A DNA stretch of 64,000 bases from Thermopetrobacter sp964430935 (lineage in GTDB: Bacteria; Pseudomonadota; Alphaproteobacteria; Rhizobiales; Aestuariivirgaceae). Positions 38,804 through 48,501 of the stretch are shown here, piece after piece (position 1 is the first letter of the stretch; each line of letters begins with the position of its first letter). The stretch lies in NCBI GenBank assembly GCA_964430935.1, contig CAYSHK010000051.1, positions 1-64,000 of the forward strand, in the 5' to 3' direction. Position numbers and translations under genes: made by a program. The notes under the pieces were generated by a model that did not search any database, was not told the DNA's origin, and worked only from the letters and a program-made list of their open reading frames with translations.

Positions 38804-39919
38804 ATGAGCATGACCGCACACATAACGCGACCGCGCAGGGACGGAATCCTGCCCGCCCACGCCATCCGGCAGATGGTGGAGGAAGGACACGTCCTCGCCG
38901 CGGAACCGCTGGACGCCGACCAGATACAGCCGGCCAGCATGGATCTGAGGCTGGGACGGCGCGCCTGGCGGGTGCGGGCGTCCTTCCTGCCCGGCAGGGG
39001 GCGCACCGTCGGCGAAAGGCTGGAGGAGCTGGCCCTGCACGAGATCCGGATGGAGGACGGCGCGGTTCTGGAGACCGGCTGCGTCTACATCATCGAACTG
39101 CTGGAATCCCTGGCGCTTCCCCGGGACGTCTCCGCCGCCGCGAATCCCAAGAGCTCGACCGGGCGCATCGACGTCTTCACCCGCATCATCACGGAATGCG
39201 GGGAGGCCTTCGACCAGGTTCCGGCGGGCTATGACGGTCCCCTGTTCGCGGAGGTCTCGCCGCGTACATTCCCGATCAAGGCGCGCACCGGCTCGCGCCT
39301 GTCGCAGATCCGCTTCAGGCGGGGACGTCCGGAACGCTCCGACGAACTGATACGCGAACTGCACGCCCGCGAGCCGCTGGTGACCTCCGGAGAGGTCAGC
39401 ATCAGCGGCGGTCTCGCCCTGAGCGTGGATCTGGCCGGTGGCGACATCACGCGGCCGGTGGGCTTCCGGGCGCGGCGCCATGCCGGCCTCATCGACGTGG
39501 ACCGGCCCGGCGCCCTGGATCCGCACGACTATTGGGAGCCCATCATCAAGCGCGGCCCGCTCATCCTGGAGCCGGACCAGTTCTACATCCTCGCCTCGAA
39601 GGAGGCGGTGCGCGTGCCGCCGCTCTACGCGGCGGAGATGGTGCCCTTCGATCCGCTGGTCGGGGAGTTCCGGGTCCATTACGCCGGGTTCTTCGATCCG
39701 GGCTTCGGCCATTCCTCCGGTGGCGGCGAAGGGTCGCGCGCCGTGCTCGAAGTGCGCTCGCACGAGGTGCCGTTCATCCTCGAGGACGGACAGATCATCG
39801 GCCGGCTGATCTACGAGCCTCTGAGCGAGGAGCCGGATTTCGTCTACGGCAGGGACATCGGTTCGCACTACCAGCGGCAGGGACTGAAGCTCTCGAAACA
39901 CTTCAAGCCGTTCGAATGA
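38804..39919 (+). CDS. dcd: Two-domain dCTP deaminase
   Basis: A 371-residue protein, twice the length of E. coli Dcd, of the alphaproteobacterial form in which two trimeric-dUTPase-like folds are joined. In the first half, QIQPASMDLRLGRRAWRVR and NPKSSTGRIDVFTRI carry the family signature. The second half has RHAGLIDVDRPGALDPHDYW, PDQFYILASKEAVRVPPLYA and HYAGFFDPGFGH, then EVPFILEDGQIIGRLIYEPL. The enzyme makes dUTP from dCTP for thymidylate supply. ATG 38804 has GGGAAGGG upstream. The stop overlaps an in-frame ATG of dnaQ that is probably not used. Confidence 0.95.
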   Translation: MSMTAHITRPRRDGILPAHAIRQMVEEGHVLAAEPLDADQIQPASMDLRLGRRAWRVRASFLPGRGRTVGERLEELALHEIRMEDGAVLETGCVYIIELLESLALPRDVSAAANPKSSTGRIDVFTRIITECGEAFDQVPAGYDGPLFAEVSPRTFPIKARTGSRLSQIRFRRGRPERSDELIRELHAREPLVTSGEVSISGGLALSVDLAGGDITRPVGFRARRHAGLIDVDRPGALDPHDYWEPIIKRGPLILEPDQFYILASKEAVRVPPLYAAEMVPFDPLVGEFRVHYAGFFDPGFGHSSGGGEGSRAVLEVRSHEVPFILEDGQIIGRLIYEPLSEEPDFVYGRDIGSHYQRQGLKLSKHFKPFE

Positions 39920-39933
39920 CGGAAAGGAGGGGC

Positions 39934-40647
39934 ATGCGCGAAATCTGTCTCGATACGGAAACCACCGGCCTGAAGCCGCAGGAGGGACACCGCGTCATCG
40001 AGATCGGCGCCGTGGAGCTGGTCAACCACATACCCACGGGGCGAACGTACCACGTCTACATCAATCCGGAGCGGGACGTGCCGCAGGAGGCGGTGAAAGT
40101 CCATGGCATCACGGAGGAATTCCTCGCCGACAAGCCGAAATTCGCGGACATCGCGCAGGAATTCCTCGATTTCATCGGCGATGCGCCACTGGTCATCCAC
40201 AATGCCGAATTCGACCGGGGCTTTCTGAACTGGGAGCTCGGCATGCTGGACCTGCCGCAGATCCCGCAGGAGCGGTGCATCGACACCCTGATGATCGCGC
40301 GGCGCAAATTTCCCATGGCGCAGAACTCCCTGGACGCGCTGTGCCGCCGGTTCGGCATCGACAATTCGCACCGCACGCTGCACGGCGCGCTGCTCGACGC
40401 CGAGATTCTGGCGGAGGTCTATCTGGAACTGATCGGGGGACGGCAGATCGGACTCAGCCTCGTCACGGAGGATGCCCCGACGGCGACGACCGGAGCCGGC
40501 GCGCAGCCGGCCGCCCGTTCCACTCCGCGCAGGAGGCAGCGCCCCTCCCCCCTGCCCCCGCGTCTGACGGAGGAGGACATCCGCCGGCATGCCGCCTTCG
40601 TGGAAACGCTGGGCGACGATGCGCTCTGGAAGAAATACGGCGTCTGA
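39934..40647 (+). CDS. dnaQ: DNA polymerase III epsilon subunit (3'-5' exonuclease)
   Basis: A 237-residue DEDDh exonuclease that proofreads for the replicative polymerase. ExoI is CLDTETTGL, ExoII HNAEFDRGFL, and ExoIII HRTLHGALLDAEILA with the catalytic His and Asp. The C-terminal part (residues about 175-237) has a Pro/Arg-rich linker and the end ETLGDDALWKKYG, which is the alpha-binding tail seen in DnaQ. The start at 39934 has a perfect AAAGGAGG site; an ATG at 39916 overlapping the dcd stop lacks one. In many alphaproteobacteria dnaQ lies near coaE and secB instead, so this position is less usual. Confidence 0.94.
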   Translation: MREICLDTETTGLKPQEGHRVIEIGAVELVNHIPTGRTYHVYINPERDVPQEAVKVHGITEEFLADKPKFADIAQEFLDFIGDAPLVIHNAEFDRGFLNWELGMLDLPQIPQERCIDTLMIARRKFPMAQNSLDALCRRFGIDNSHRTLHGALLDAEILAEVYLELIGGRQIGLSLVTEDAPTATTGAGAQPAARSTPRRRQRPSPLPPRLTEEDIRRHAAFVETLGDDALWKKYGV

Positions 40648-40663
40648 AACCGGGCCGGCCGTC

Positions 40664-41137
40664 ATGTCCCCCGTTCTTCACGTGGCGCTGTACCAGCCCG
40701 ACATTCCGGCCAACATGGGAGCCGTGGCGCGCATCTGCGCCTGTTTCGGTCTTCCGCTCCATGTCATCGAGCCGGCCGGTTTTCCATGGAACCACGCGGC
40801 CCTGCGGCGGGCGGGAATGGACTACCTGGACCATGTGGAGATCGTCCGCCATGACGGCTGGCGCCATTTCCTGGCCGACATGGGCGGCCACCGCATCGTG
40901 CTCGCCACCACGCGCGGGGCCGTGGCCCATCATGTCTTTCCATTCGCCGCCGGGGACATCCTTCTGTTCGGCCGCGAGAGCGTCGGCGCGCCGGAAGAGG
41001 TGCACGCGCGCGCCGATGCGCGGATCCGCATTCCGCTGCGTCCGGGACTGCGCTCGCTGAACGTCGCCGTCAGCGCCGGCATCATCGCCGCGGAAGCGTT
41101 GAGGCAGCTTTCAGCATTTCCCGCGGAATCTCCATGA
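40664..41137 (+). CDS. trmL: tRNA (cytidine(34)-2'-O)-methyltransferase TrmL
   Basis: A 157-residue minimal SPOUT methyltransferase that modifies the wobble base of tRNA-Leu. LHVALYQPDIPANMGAVARI, HVIEPAGFPW, FGRESVGAPEEVHARAD and IPLRPGLRSLNVAVSAGIIA are the family motifs; the last two form the knotted SAM site. It lies 16 bp after dnaQ. Its last 56 bp overlap the 3' end of addA on the other strand. Confidence 0.95.
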   Translation: MSPVLHVALYQPDIPANMGAVARICACFGLPLHVIEPAGFPWNHAALRRAGMDYLDHVEIVRHDGWRHFLADMGGHRIVLATTRGAVAHHVFPFAAGDILLFGRESVGAPEEVHARADARIRIPLRPGLRSLNVAVSAGIIAAEALRQLSAFPAESP

Positions 41138-44100
41138 GCGAGGGCGTGGCGGTCCACACGAGGACGGCGCGCACCGGCCTGTCCGGCCACAGGCTCTCCA
41201 TGGCGCGCGTGTAGACGGCCAGCTGTCCGATGTATTCCGCCGGCACGTCCCGCACCCGCTCCGGTGCCGGACGGGCCGTCTTGTAGTCGGCGACGACGAT
41301 CTCCTCCTCCGTCACCACCAGCCGGTCGATCTGTCCCGACACCAGCATGGACCCTCCATCCTCCGTGGCGATCCGCGCGGCGAACGGAGCTTCCGCACGC
41401 GATCCGGGACCGAACAGGGGGGCGAAGCGAGGATCCTCCATGACCGCCAGAACCTCCGCCGCCAGCGCCCCGGCCTCCTTGTCGGAGAGCGCGTGCGGAG
41501 GACGCTTCAGCCATGCGACCGCCGCCGCAGCCCTTTCCGTCTCCGGAAGCTCCGGCAGGTGCTGGAGCAGCCGGTGCACGAGAATTCCCCGGGCGAACCG
41601 CCGCTCCTCCGCATGTCCGTTCCGTCCCAGCGGCGAGGCCACCTGCCGCACCCTTCGCGTTTCCGGCGAACCGTTCTCCGGCTCCGGGCGTTCCTCGAGG
41701 ATGCGCGAGGGGGCGAGCCATGCCGACGGCCCGGGCTCCGCAGGCGCCTTCCGCCGCACCCATTCCGGCAGTCCGTCGACCCCTTTCCCCTCCGGGGCGG
41801 AGCCGGGCGGTTCGGGCACACGCCCCTCCTCGATCCGCCAGCCGGTCACTGCGCCCGTTTCGTCGCGCAGGGCATGGGGATCGTTCTCCCCTCCCGGGAA
41901 AAGCGCATCGCGGATTTTCGCGTACCAGCTGTCGGCATCGGGCTCCGGGGCCTCGCCATCCTTCCTTTTCCTCCCCGAAAGCAGTCCCCCCACGTAGAGC
42001 CGGTCGCGCGCCCGCGTCATGGCCACGTAGAGCAGCCGATAGTATTCCCGCCTCTGCTTCTCCTTCCATTCGTCCACGCGCTCGGCCGCCTCTCCGGACC
42101 GGAAATCACCGCGCATGGTCCACAGGGGCATCTCGGGACCTTCCGGATCGTCCGGATGCATGGCCATGCGGATGACGCCGCCCTTCGGATCACCGGGAGC
42201 TTCGCAGGTATCGGGCAGAAAAACGATGGGAGCCTCCAGTCCCTTGGCACCATGCACCGTCATCACCCGCACTTCGTCGGCTCCCGCCTCCATTTCGCGT
42301 TTCAGTTCCGGTTCCGTCGTCTCCAGAAAGTCCAGGAAACCGGTCGGACTGGCCGGATGGTCCATCTCGTAGGCGCGGGCCATGTCGAGGAAGACGTCGA
42401 GCGGCTCGGCGGCCTCCGCCCCCATGCGTGCCAGAAAGGCCCGCCGTCCGCCGTCGCGTCCCAGCAGACGGGCGTAGAATTCGTATGGCGGCAGGAAGCC
42501 GGCCTGCCGCCACCAGCTCTCCAGCCGCTCCACGGCGCGGCCGTAGGGGGCGCCCTCCCTCTCCGCGCGACGCAGACGCGCCCACAGGGAGCCCCGCCCG
42601 TCGGGACCCGGGCACAGCGCCATGAGATCGCCGTCGTCGAACGGCCGGCCGTCGTCCCGTTCCACGAGCGGACTCTTCAGCACGCAGGCGAGCGATAGAT
42701 CGTCCTCGCGGTTCAGCAGAAACCGCCCCAGCGCCACGAGATCCCTCACGGCGAGATGCTCCGTCACCTTCAGGCGGTCCGCGCCGCTCACCGGGATGTT
42801 CTCCCGTTTCAGCGCCGAGATGATGGCCTCCATGAACCCGGCACGCCGGCGCAGCAGAACGAGGCAGTCCCCGTAGCGCACGGGACGGAAGCCGCCGGGG
42901 GCCTCCGGGTCGCGCACCGGCACCCGGCGGTCCACGAGTTCGCGGATGGTCCGGGCGATGCGTCCCGCCAGACGCATGCGCGGATGGACGGGCGTTTCGA
43001 GCCGGTCGGGGGCATGCCAGAGATCGCGCCTTCCGGTGTCGCCGGAATGGAATTCCGGAACCCAGACCTCCACGCTTCCCGGCGCTCCGCTCCAGACCGC
43101 AAGATGCGGCTCCGGCCTGTCCTCCAGCCCGAGGTCCACGTTCTCCAGCACCTTGTCCACCGCCCTCAGAACGACCGGTGCGGTGCGGAAGGATATGTTC
43201 ATCTCCTCCTGCACGAACTCGATCCGCGCCTCGTCGTAGCAGGCCCGGAACCTGTCCCTCATGATCCGGAACGCAGCGGGTTCCGCTCCCTGAAAGGAAT
43301 AGATGGACTGCTTGAAATCACCCACAGCGAAGATCGTCCGGGGGCGCTGGGTGTCCCGCGCACCTTCTCCCGAGCAGAACTCTTCGGTCAGTAGGCGGAT
43401 TATCTCCCACTGCTCCGGCGAGGTGTCCTGCGCCTCGTCCACCAGCACGTGGTCGATGCCGCCGTCCAGCCGGTACAGAACCCATGCGGAGCTGACGTTG
43501 TCGTCGGAGAGCAGATCCAGAGTGCGGGCGATGAGATCGTCGTAGTCGCAGAAGCCGCCACTGCGTTTCAACGCCTCGTAGCGCTCCATGACGGCCATGC
43601 CCAGATCCAGCAGGGCCAGATTGGCCTTCAGCAGCTCCGCCGCCCGCAGATCCCCGTCGAGCCGCAGGACGTCCCCGGCCAGCTCGGCGTAGGCCTCGGC
43701 GGCCGACGGATCGGCCTTCTTCACGCCTCCGGTCAATAGAGTCTTCCGCAATTCGCCCTTCCGGGTCAGGACCAGGTCCTTCAGGATCGCGAAGATCTCC
43801 GCATGAGGCCGGTTTCCGCCGCCCGTCACCGCCTGCAGCGCCGGCAGCTTTCCCGTCCTCTCGGCTTCCGTCCCATGCCGGTCGATCAGATCGGCGACGT
43901 GTCGCAGAAAATTCCGGTCGAGTTCCTCCATCCACCCATCCAGCAGATCCTCCGGATCCATCTCGGGATCGGCCCCGATACGTTGGGCGAGAACGGTCCG
44001 CCAGCTCCTCTGCAGGGCCTCGTCATGCCACATGCGCATGAGGATGCGCCGGTGCGCCAGAAGGTCGTTCAGAAGCCTGTCGAAGCTCTCCTCGCGTGCA

Positions 44101-44672
44101 TGACCGGCCAGGATGCGCAGCGCCTCCCGCATCCGCCCGTCGGCGGCGGCGCCGGAGATGACCTCCGCGCGGGCGCGGGCGAGCAGCTCGGCGGCCAGCG
44201 GCTCGTCCAGCACCTCGAAGCCGGGGGCCAGCCCCGCCTCGACGGGAAACGCCTGAAGCAGCTTCTCGCAGAAGGCGTGGATGGTCTGCACCTTCAGCCC
44301 GCCGGGCGTCTCCAGGGCGCGGGCGAACAGTCTGCGGGCATGTTCGAGAGGTTCGTCGGGGAAACGGATGTCGTGGCCCACCTCCGTGCGGATGGCTTCG
44401 CGCAGGGCATCGTCGTCCTTGTCGATCCAGCGTGAAAGACGGTCGAACAGGCGGTTCTTCATCTCCGCCGCGGCGGCGCGGGTATAGGTCAGGCACAGGA
44501 TGCGCGACGGATCGGTATTCAGCAGCAGGAGCCGGATCACACGGTTCACCAGAACATGGGTCTTGCCCGATCCCGCATGGGCGCTCACCCATGCCGCCCC
44601 GGACGGATCGGAGGCGCGCACCTGCCGCCGCGTGGCCTCCCGCTTCCTTTCCGGTGCCTCCATCTCCGTCAT
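41082..44672 (-). CDS. addA: Double-strand break repair helicase-nuclease AddA
   Basis: A 1196-residue UvrD-like helicase with C-terminal RecB-type nuclease. Walker A is SAHAGSGKT at about residues 30-38; motif II HVLVDEAQDTSPEQWEII, motif III FAVGDFKQSIYSFQGAEP, motif V VMTVHGAKGLEAPIVFLPD and motif VI YYRLLYVAMTRARDRLYV follow. The nuclease site is GQIDRLVV with VVADYKTARP downstream. AddAB resects broken ends to a Chi-like site before RecA loading. ATG 44672 overlaps the addB stop (ATGA) and has GGAGGAAGG. The 3' end overlaps trmL in antisense. Confidence 0.96.
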   Translation of the reverse strand: MTEMEAPERKREATRRQVRASDPSGAAWVSAHAGSGKTHVLVNRVIRLLLLNTDPSRILCLTYTRAAAAEMKNRLFDRLSRWIDKDDDALREAIRTEVGHDIRFPDEPLEHARRLFARALETPGGLKVQTIHAFCEKLLQAFPVEAGLAPGFEVLDEPLAAELLARARAEVISGAAADGRMREALRILAGHAREESFDRLLNDLLAHRRILMRMWHDEALQRSWRTVLAQRIGADPEMDPEDLLDGWMEELDRNFLRHVADLIDRHGTEAERTGKLPALQAVTGGGNRPHAEIFAILKDLVLTRKGELRKTLLTGGVKKADPSAAEAYAELAGDVLRLDGDLRAAELLKANLALLDLGMAVMERYEALKRSGGFCDYDDLIARTLDLLSDDNVSSAWVLYRLDGGIDHVLVDEAQDTSPEQWEIIRLLTEEFCSGEGARDTQRPRTIFAVGDFKQSIYSFQGAEPAAFRIMRDRFRACYDEARIEFVQEEMNISFRTAPVVLRAVDKVLENVDLGLEDRPEPHLAVWSGAPGSVEVWVPEFHSGDTGRRDLWHAPDRLETPVHPRMRLAGRIARTIRELVDRRVPVRDPEAPGGFRPVRYGDCLVLLRRRAGFMEAIISALKRENIPVSGADRLKVTEHLAVRDLVALGRFLLNREDDLSLACVLKSPLVERDDGRPFDDGDLMALCPGPDGRGSLWARLRRAEREGAPYGRAVERLESWWRQAGFLPPYEFYARLLGRDGGRRAFLARMGAEAAEPLDVFLDMARAYEMDHPASPTGFLDFLETTEPELKREMEAGADEVRVMTVHGAKGLEAPIVFLPDTCEAPGDPKGGVIRMAMHPDDPEGPEMPLWTMRGDFRSGEAAERVDEWKEKQRREYYRLLYVAMTRARDRLYVGGLLSGRKRKDGEAPEPDADSWYAKIRDALFPGGENDPHALRDETGAVTGWRIEEGRVPEPPGSAPEGKGVDGLPEWVRRKAPAEPGPSAWLAPSRILEERPEPENGSPETRRVRQVASPLGRNGHAEERRFARGILVHRLLQHLPELPETERAAAAVAWLKRPPHALSDKEAGALAAEVLAVMEDPRFAPLFGPGSRAEAPFAARIATEDGGSMLVSGQIDRLVVTEEEIVVADYKTARPAPERVRDVPAEYIGQLAVYTRAMESLWPDRPVRAVLVWTATPSLMEIPREMLKAASTLPRR

Positions 44673-47600
44673 CGTCCTTCCTCCGCGGCCAGACGGAAGA
44701 TCCATTCGCGCCAGCGGGAGAGGTGCTCGTAATCGCTCGGCCGATCGGAGCCCGTCCCGTGACCGACGGGCAGATAGGGCTGATCCTCCCGGCCGTAATC
44801 CCCCAGCAGCGTTTCCAGTCTTTCAAGGGCAAGATCAGCCCGCTCCGGATATCCCGTCGTCTTGCCCGCAAGGGACCGCGTCTCGCCCGGCGGCCAGCCA
44901 CCGTTCACCCTGACGTAGAGCGCATCCGTGACTTCCCGCACCACCGGCTGTCCGTGGAAGGCCCCGCGCAGCAGCATGGCCGCCTCCAGATCGAGCTGGG
45001 CGTCGTATCCGGCGGCATCCGGATCGATGGACGGCAGGGTGCCCGTCTTGTAGTCGAAAATCCGCGCCGCGCCACCGGCCAGGATATCCACCCGGTCGGC
45101 CTTTGCGGTGAGAACCACGGGCCTTCCGGCCATCCGCACGTCCATTTCGAGTTTTCCGGAAATCTCTGGAAATATCTTCTCCACGCCCTCCCGCCACGTC
45201 TCCTCCCGCTTCACGATCCACTGCGCGATGCGCCGGAACCGTTCGCTCCACCAGGCGCGGCTGGCCGGATCGTCCACCCGTGCGTCGAAGGCTTCGAGAA
45301 AGAGGGCATGCAGGCGCTCCTCGGCCTCCTTCGGCACGTCCACCGGAAAGATGGTGACGAACCGCTCCAGCGCCTCATGGACGATGATGCCCAGCTCCCG
45401 CCCGGTGATGCGGATGGCGAGGGGCGGGAACGGCTCCAGCCGCAGGATCTCGCGGGCGTAGTAGCCATAGGGATCGCGGGCCAGCGTCCGCACCCGCGTC
45501 ACCGATATGCGGGCGGGGCGGGCGGACACGGGCGGACATGGCGCGGGCGGCTCGATGCGCCGGAGTTCGTCCCCGCCGGGCATGTCCTGCAGCATCGCCC
45601 ATTCCGCCCAGGGTTCCTCCGGCGCAAGCGCCCCTTCCGCCCCGGCCGCCTGGAGCAGGGCCCGCAGCCGCAGCAGCCAGCGCGATTCCACCGCCGGCTG
45701 CTGATCGATGCGCGCGGAGGATGTGAGCCAGACCTCGGCGTTGCCCGCCGCCTGGACGAAGTCGTGGGCGGTCAGGCCGATGCGCCGTTCCGGTACCGGC
45801 AGCCCCATGGCCGCCCGGTCCGGACGGTTGAGGAACGGGTCGTTCTCGGCCACCGGCGGCCAGACATCCTCGTTCAGTCCGCCCAGAATCTTCACGTCGG
45901 CCGGCACTAGACGGGCCTCCAGCAGCCCCAGTATGGACAGCCGGGCATGACCGGCATGCGCGGGGCGCACGGGCCGCGCGGCCAGTTCCGACACAACGAA
46001 TGCGGCATAGTCGCGCGGCGTCAGTTCCGGCGCCGCCCCGGCGTGTTCGAGCAGTTCCGCGATGCTGGCCGCCAGTGTCTCCCCGGCTTCTCCCAGCCAC
46101 AGCTCGCAGATGCCCTCGGCATCGGTGGCGATGGTTTCCGCCGTGCCGACATGGGCGCGCAGCAGGCATTCCAGCGGTTGCGGGCGGGACGTGGAGAAGA
46201 TGCCCGCCAGATCGCGCAGCCGTTCCGAAAGCAGATCCGCGAGCGTGCGCATGTCGTCCCAGTCCGAGGGTGCCATCTCGCGGACGGCCCGGTGTCCATG
46301 TCCCGGATTCAGGGCCGTTTCCCTGCAGCGGCGGCGCACCACGTCCGGGAGTTCCGCAATTCCGGGAAAGGCCGGAAGGTCGCGCAGCACGGCGGTTTCG
46401 AGCTTGGCGAAGCGGCCGAGGAAATCGCCGCGGCGCAGGCCGAAACGGCTGAACGGATGGGCGGCCAGCGCGGCCAGAGGCGCGGGGGCGAAACCGGACA
46501 GCGCGGCTTCCGCCAGCAGTTTCAGGAACATGCCCGGGGGGGTGTCGGAGAGGGGCTGTCCCGCCGAATCGTCCACCTCCACGTCCCAACGGGCGAGCTC
46601 CGCCCGCACCTGGCGGGCCAGCGTACGGTCGGGGGTGACGAGCGCGGCGCTCCTGCCCGGCGTCTCCAGCACATGGCGCATGAGCAGAGCGATGGCCGCG
46701 GCCTCCTGCTGGCGGTGTTCCGCATGGATGTGCCGCATGCCCCGCGCGCCGGCGACGAGCCGCGCACCGTGCCGGGAGACGACGCCGCGCCATCCATCCG
46801 TGGTTTCGGCCGGGCGCATGGCCTCCGACAGCAGAAAGGCCCGATCCGCCCCTCCCGCCGGGCGCTCCATGCCCGGCAGATCCTCCACCTCGCTTCTGTC
46901 CGCGTCCATCACGCGCAGCAGGCGCGCCAGGCCGAACTGCGGATGCCCCGCCGGCAGGTTGCGCCAGCTCTCCTCGTCCATGTCCCTGTCCAGACCGGGC
47001 AGGATCACGCATCCTGCGGGCAGGCGGGCGATCACGGACAGAAGCTCCGCCGTCGCCGGAATGCTGCCGGTGGACCCCGCCGCGATCACCGGAGCCGTCG
47101 GGGAGGTCCGCCGATACAGCTCCGCCCGGGCATGGATCAGGCGCGCGCGCCGGTCCGCCGCGCCCATGCAGCCCATCCGCTCCAGTTCGACCGGATAGCG
47201 CACCCGCACATGCTCCAGCAGCTCCCTCGCCGCCAGCCGGTGTTCCGGGCGTTCGGCGGAGAGCAGACGGTGAAGGTCGTCGAAGCGGACCTCCTCGTTC
47301 TCGAAACTGTCGATGAGGGAGGCCAGCGCGCGCGCCATCTTCATGGCCTCTCCGGCATGCTCCCGGATGATGCGGGCCAGCGGCCAGGTATCGTCGGCCT
47401 CCGCCCATTCGCGGATCAGGCGGGCCAGCAGAAAGCGCCGGGCCAGCGGCGGCACCGGCGGCGGAAGGTCCCCCAGCAGTTCCTCCTCCTCCGCGGCCGA
47501 GGCGAGCGCAAGCTCGTCCTCGTCCACGTCGCCGAGCGGATGGATGCGTGCCAGAACCTGGCTCTCCGCGGGCGCGGCCCGGAGGAGAGCCGCGGCCAGT

Positions 47601-47773
47601 TCGCGCGCGGTGCGCCGGTTGGGCAGGAAGATCGTCCAGTCGGCCAGGTCGGCGGGGCCGGGCCGGCCGTTCTGGAAGGGAAGGGCTCCAGAGAGCATGG
47701 CCCGGGCCAAAGCCGGAAGAAACGGTACGTCCGGTGGAATCGTATACAGTCTGGGACGTCGCCTGTCGCTCAT
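44669..47773 (-). CDS. addB: Double-strand break repair nuclease AddB
   Basis: A 1034-residue partner of AddA, alphaproteobacterial type. The N-terminal helicase-like part (LADWTIFLPNRRTARELAAA) lacks a proper Walker A. The middle contains REMAPSDWDDMRTLADLLSE and ARLVPADVKILGGLNEDVWP. The C-terminal PD-(D/E)XK nuclease is EIRADRVD-like, seen here as AKADRVDILAGGAARIFDYK-TGTLPS. I do not see the four-cysteine iron-sulfur pattern of the Bacillus protein. The ATG at 47773 overlaps the upstream stop and its own stop overlaps addA, so translation is coupled on both sides. Confidence 0.95.
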   Translation of the reverse strand: MSDRRRPRLYTIPPDVPFLPALARAMLSGALPFQNGRPGPADLADWTIFLPNRRTARELAAALLRAAPAESQVLARIHPLGDVDEDELALASAAEEEELLGDLPPPVPPLARRFLLARLIREWAEADDTWPLARIIREHAGEAMKMARALASLIDSFENEEVRFDDLHRLLSAERPEHRLAARELLEHVRVRYPVELERMGCMGAADRRARLIHARAELYRRTSPTAPVIAAGSTGSIPATAELLSVIARLPAGCVILPGLDRDMDEESWRNLPAGHPQFGLARLLRVMDADRSEVEDLPGMERPAGGADRAFLLSEAMRPAETTDGWRGVVSRHGARLVAGARGMRHIHAEHRQQEAAAIALLMRHVLETPGRSAALVTPDRTLARQVRAELARWDVEVDDSAGQPLSDTPPGMFLKLLAEAALSGFAPAPLAALAAHPFSRFGLRRGDFLGRFAKLETAVLRDLPAFPGIAELPDVVRRRCRETALNPGHGHRAVREMAPSDWDDMRTLADLLSERLRDLAGIFSTSRPQPLECLLRAHVGTAETIATDAEGICELWLGEAGETLAASIAELLEHAGAAPELTPRDYAAFVVSELAARPVRPAHAGHARLSILGLLEARLVPADVKILGGLNEDVWPPVAENDPFLNRPDRAAMGLPVPERRIGLTAHDFVQAAGNAEVWLTSSARIDQQPAVESRWLLRLRALLQAAGAEGALAPEEPWAEWAMLQDMPGGDELRRIEPPAPCPPVSARPARISVTRVRTLARDPYGYYAREILRLEPFPPLAIRITGRELGIIVHEALERFVTIFPVDVPKEAEERLHALFLEAFDARVDDPASRAWWSERFRRIAQWIVKREETWREGVEKIFPEISGKLEMDVRMAGRPVVLTAKADRVDILAGGAARIFDYKTGTLPSIDPDAAGYDAQLDLEAAMLLRGAFHGQPVVREVTDALYVRVNGGWPPGETRSLAGKTTGYPERADLALERLETLLGDYGREDQPYLPVGHGTGSDRPSDYEHLSRWREWIFRLAAEEGR

Positions 47774-48501
47774 GCACTCCCGTCCGTCTTCCGGGCGGAC
47801 ATCGCCCTCTCCGCCTCCGCGACGGCCTCCGGCGTGCCCACATGCAGCCATAGACCGTCATGGGACAGAGCATACATCCGCCCGGCCCGCATGGCGACAT
47901 CGAACAGAAGGTTCATGGAAAACGGTCCCTCCGGCGCATCGTGGAACAGACGGGGATGGACGATCTGCACGCCGGTGAAGACTTCCGCACCCGGCTCCCC
48001 GGCCGCGCGGCGCACCCGCCCGTCGCCGGACACCGCGAAGTCTCCGCCGCCGGAATGCCCCACGGCCCGCTCCGGCGGAACCGTGAGGACGAGGCAGTCC
48101 ATGCGCGCATCGTCCCAGGCGTCGGCGAGGCGGCGCAGTGCCGGTGCGCCGTCGTCCAGCCAGATGCTGTCCGTGTTGATGGCATAGAAGGCCTCTTCGC
48201 CGAGCAGTGGCAGGGCTCTCTTCAATCCGCCGCCCGTTTCCAGAAGCACGTCCGTTTCGTCGGAAACGAGAAATTCGGGGGGCGGGGACTGTCGCTCCAC
48301 CCATTCCCGCATGCGCCCGGCCAGCCAGTGGACGTTCACCACCACCCGCTCCACGCCGACGGCGCGCAGCCGTTCCACCGCGTAGTCGATGAGCGGCCGG
48401 CCGGCCACCTCGATCAGGGGTTTGGGGCGTGTCAGGGTGAGCGGCCGCATGCGGGTGCCAAGCCCGGCGGCCAGCAGCATGGCGGAGGACGGCACGCTCA
48501 T
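47770..48501 (-). CDS. murU: Sugar nucleotidyltransferase, MurU-like
   Basis: A 243-residue nucleotidyltransferase. The signature AMLLAAGLGTRMRPLTLTRP-KPLIEV is at the N-terminus, ETGGGLKRALPLLG and the metal-binding INTDSIW in the middle, and DGLWLHVGTPEAVAEAE at the C-terminus. MurU makes UDP-MurNAc from MurNAc-1-phosphate in the recycling route that bypasses MurA and confers fosfomycin tolerance in Pseudomonas. Its neighbour upstream carries the matching AmgK-like kinase domain, which supports MurU over other sugar-1-phosphate transferases. Overlaps on both sides are ATGA. Confidence 0.85.
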   Translation of the reverse strand: MSVPSSAMLLAAGLGTRMRPLTLTRPKPLIEVAGRPLIDYAVERLRAVGVERVVVNVHWLAGRMREWVERQSPPPEFLVSDETDVLLETGGGLKRALPLLGEEAFYAINTDSIWLDDGAPALRRLADAWDDARMDCLVLTVPPERAVGHSGGGDFAVSGDGRVRRAAGEPGAEVFTGVQIVHPRLFHDAPEGPFSMNLLFDVAMRAGRMYALSHDGLWLHVGTPEAVAEAERAMSARKTDGSA

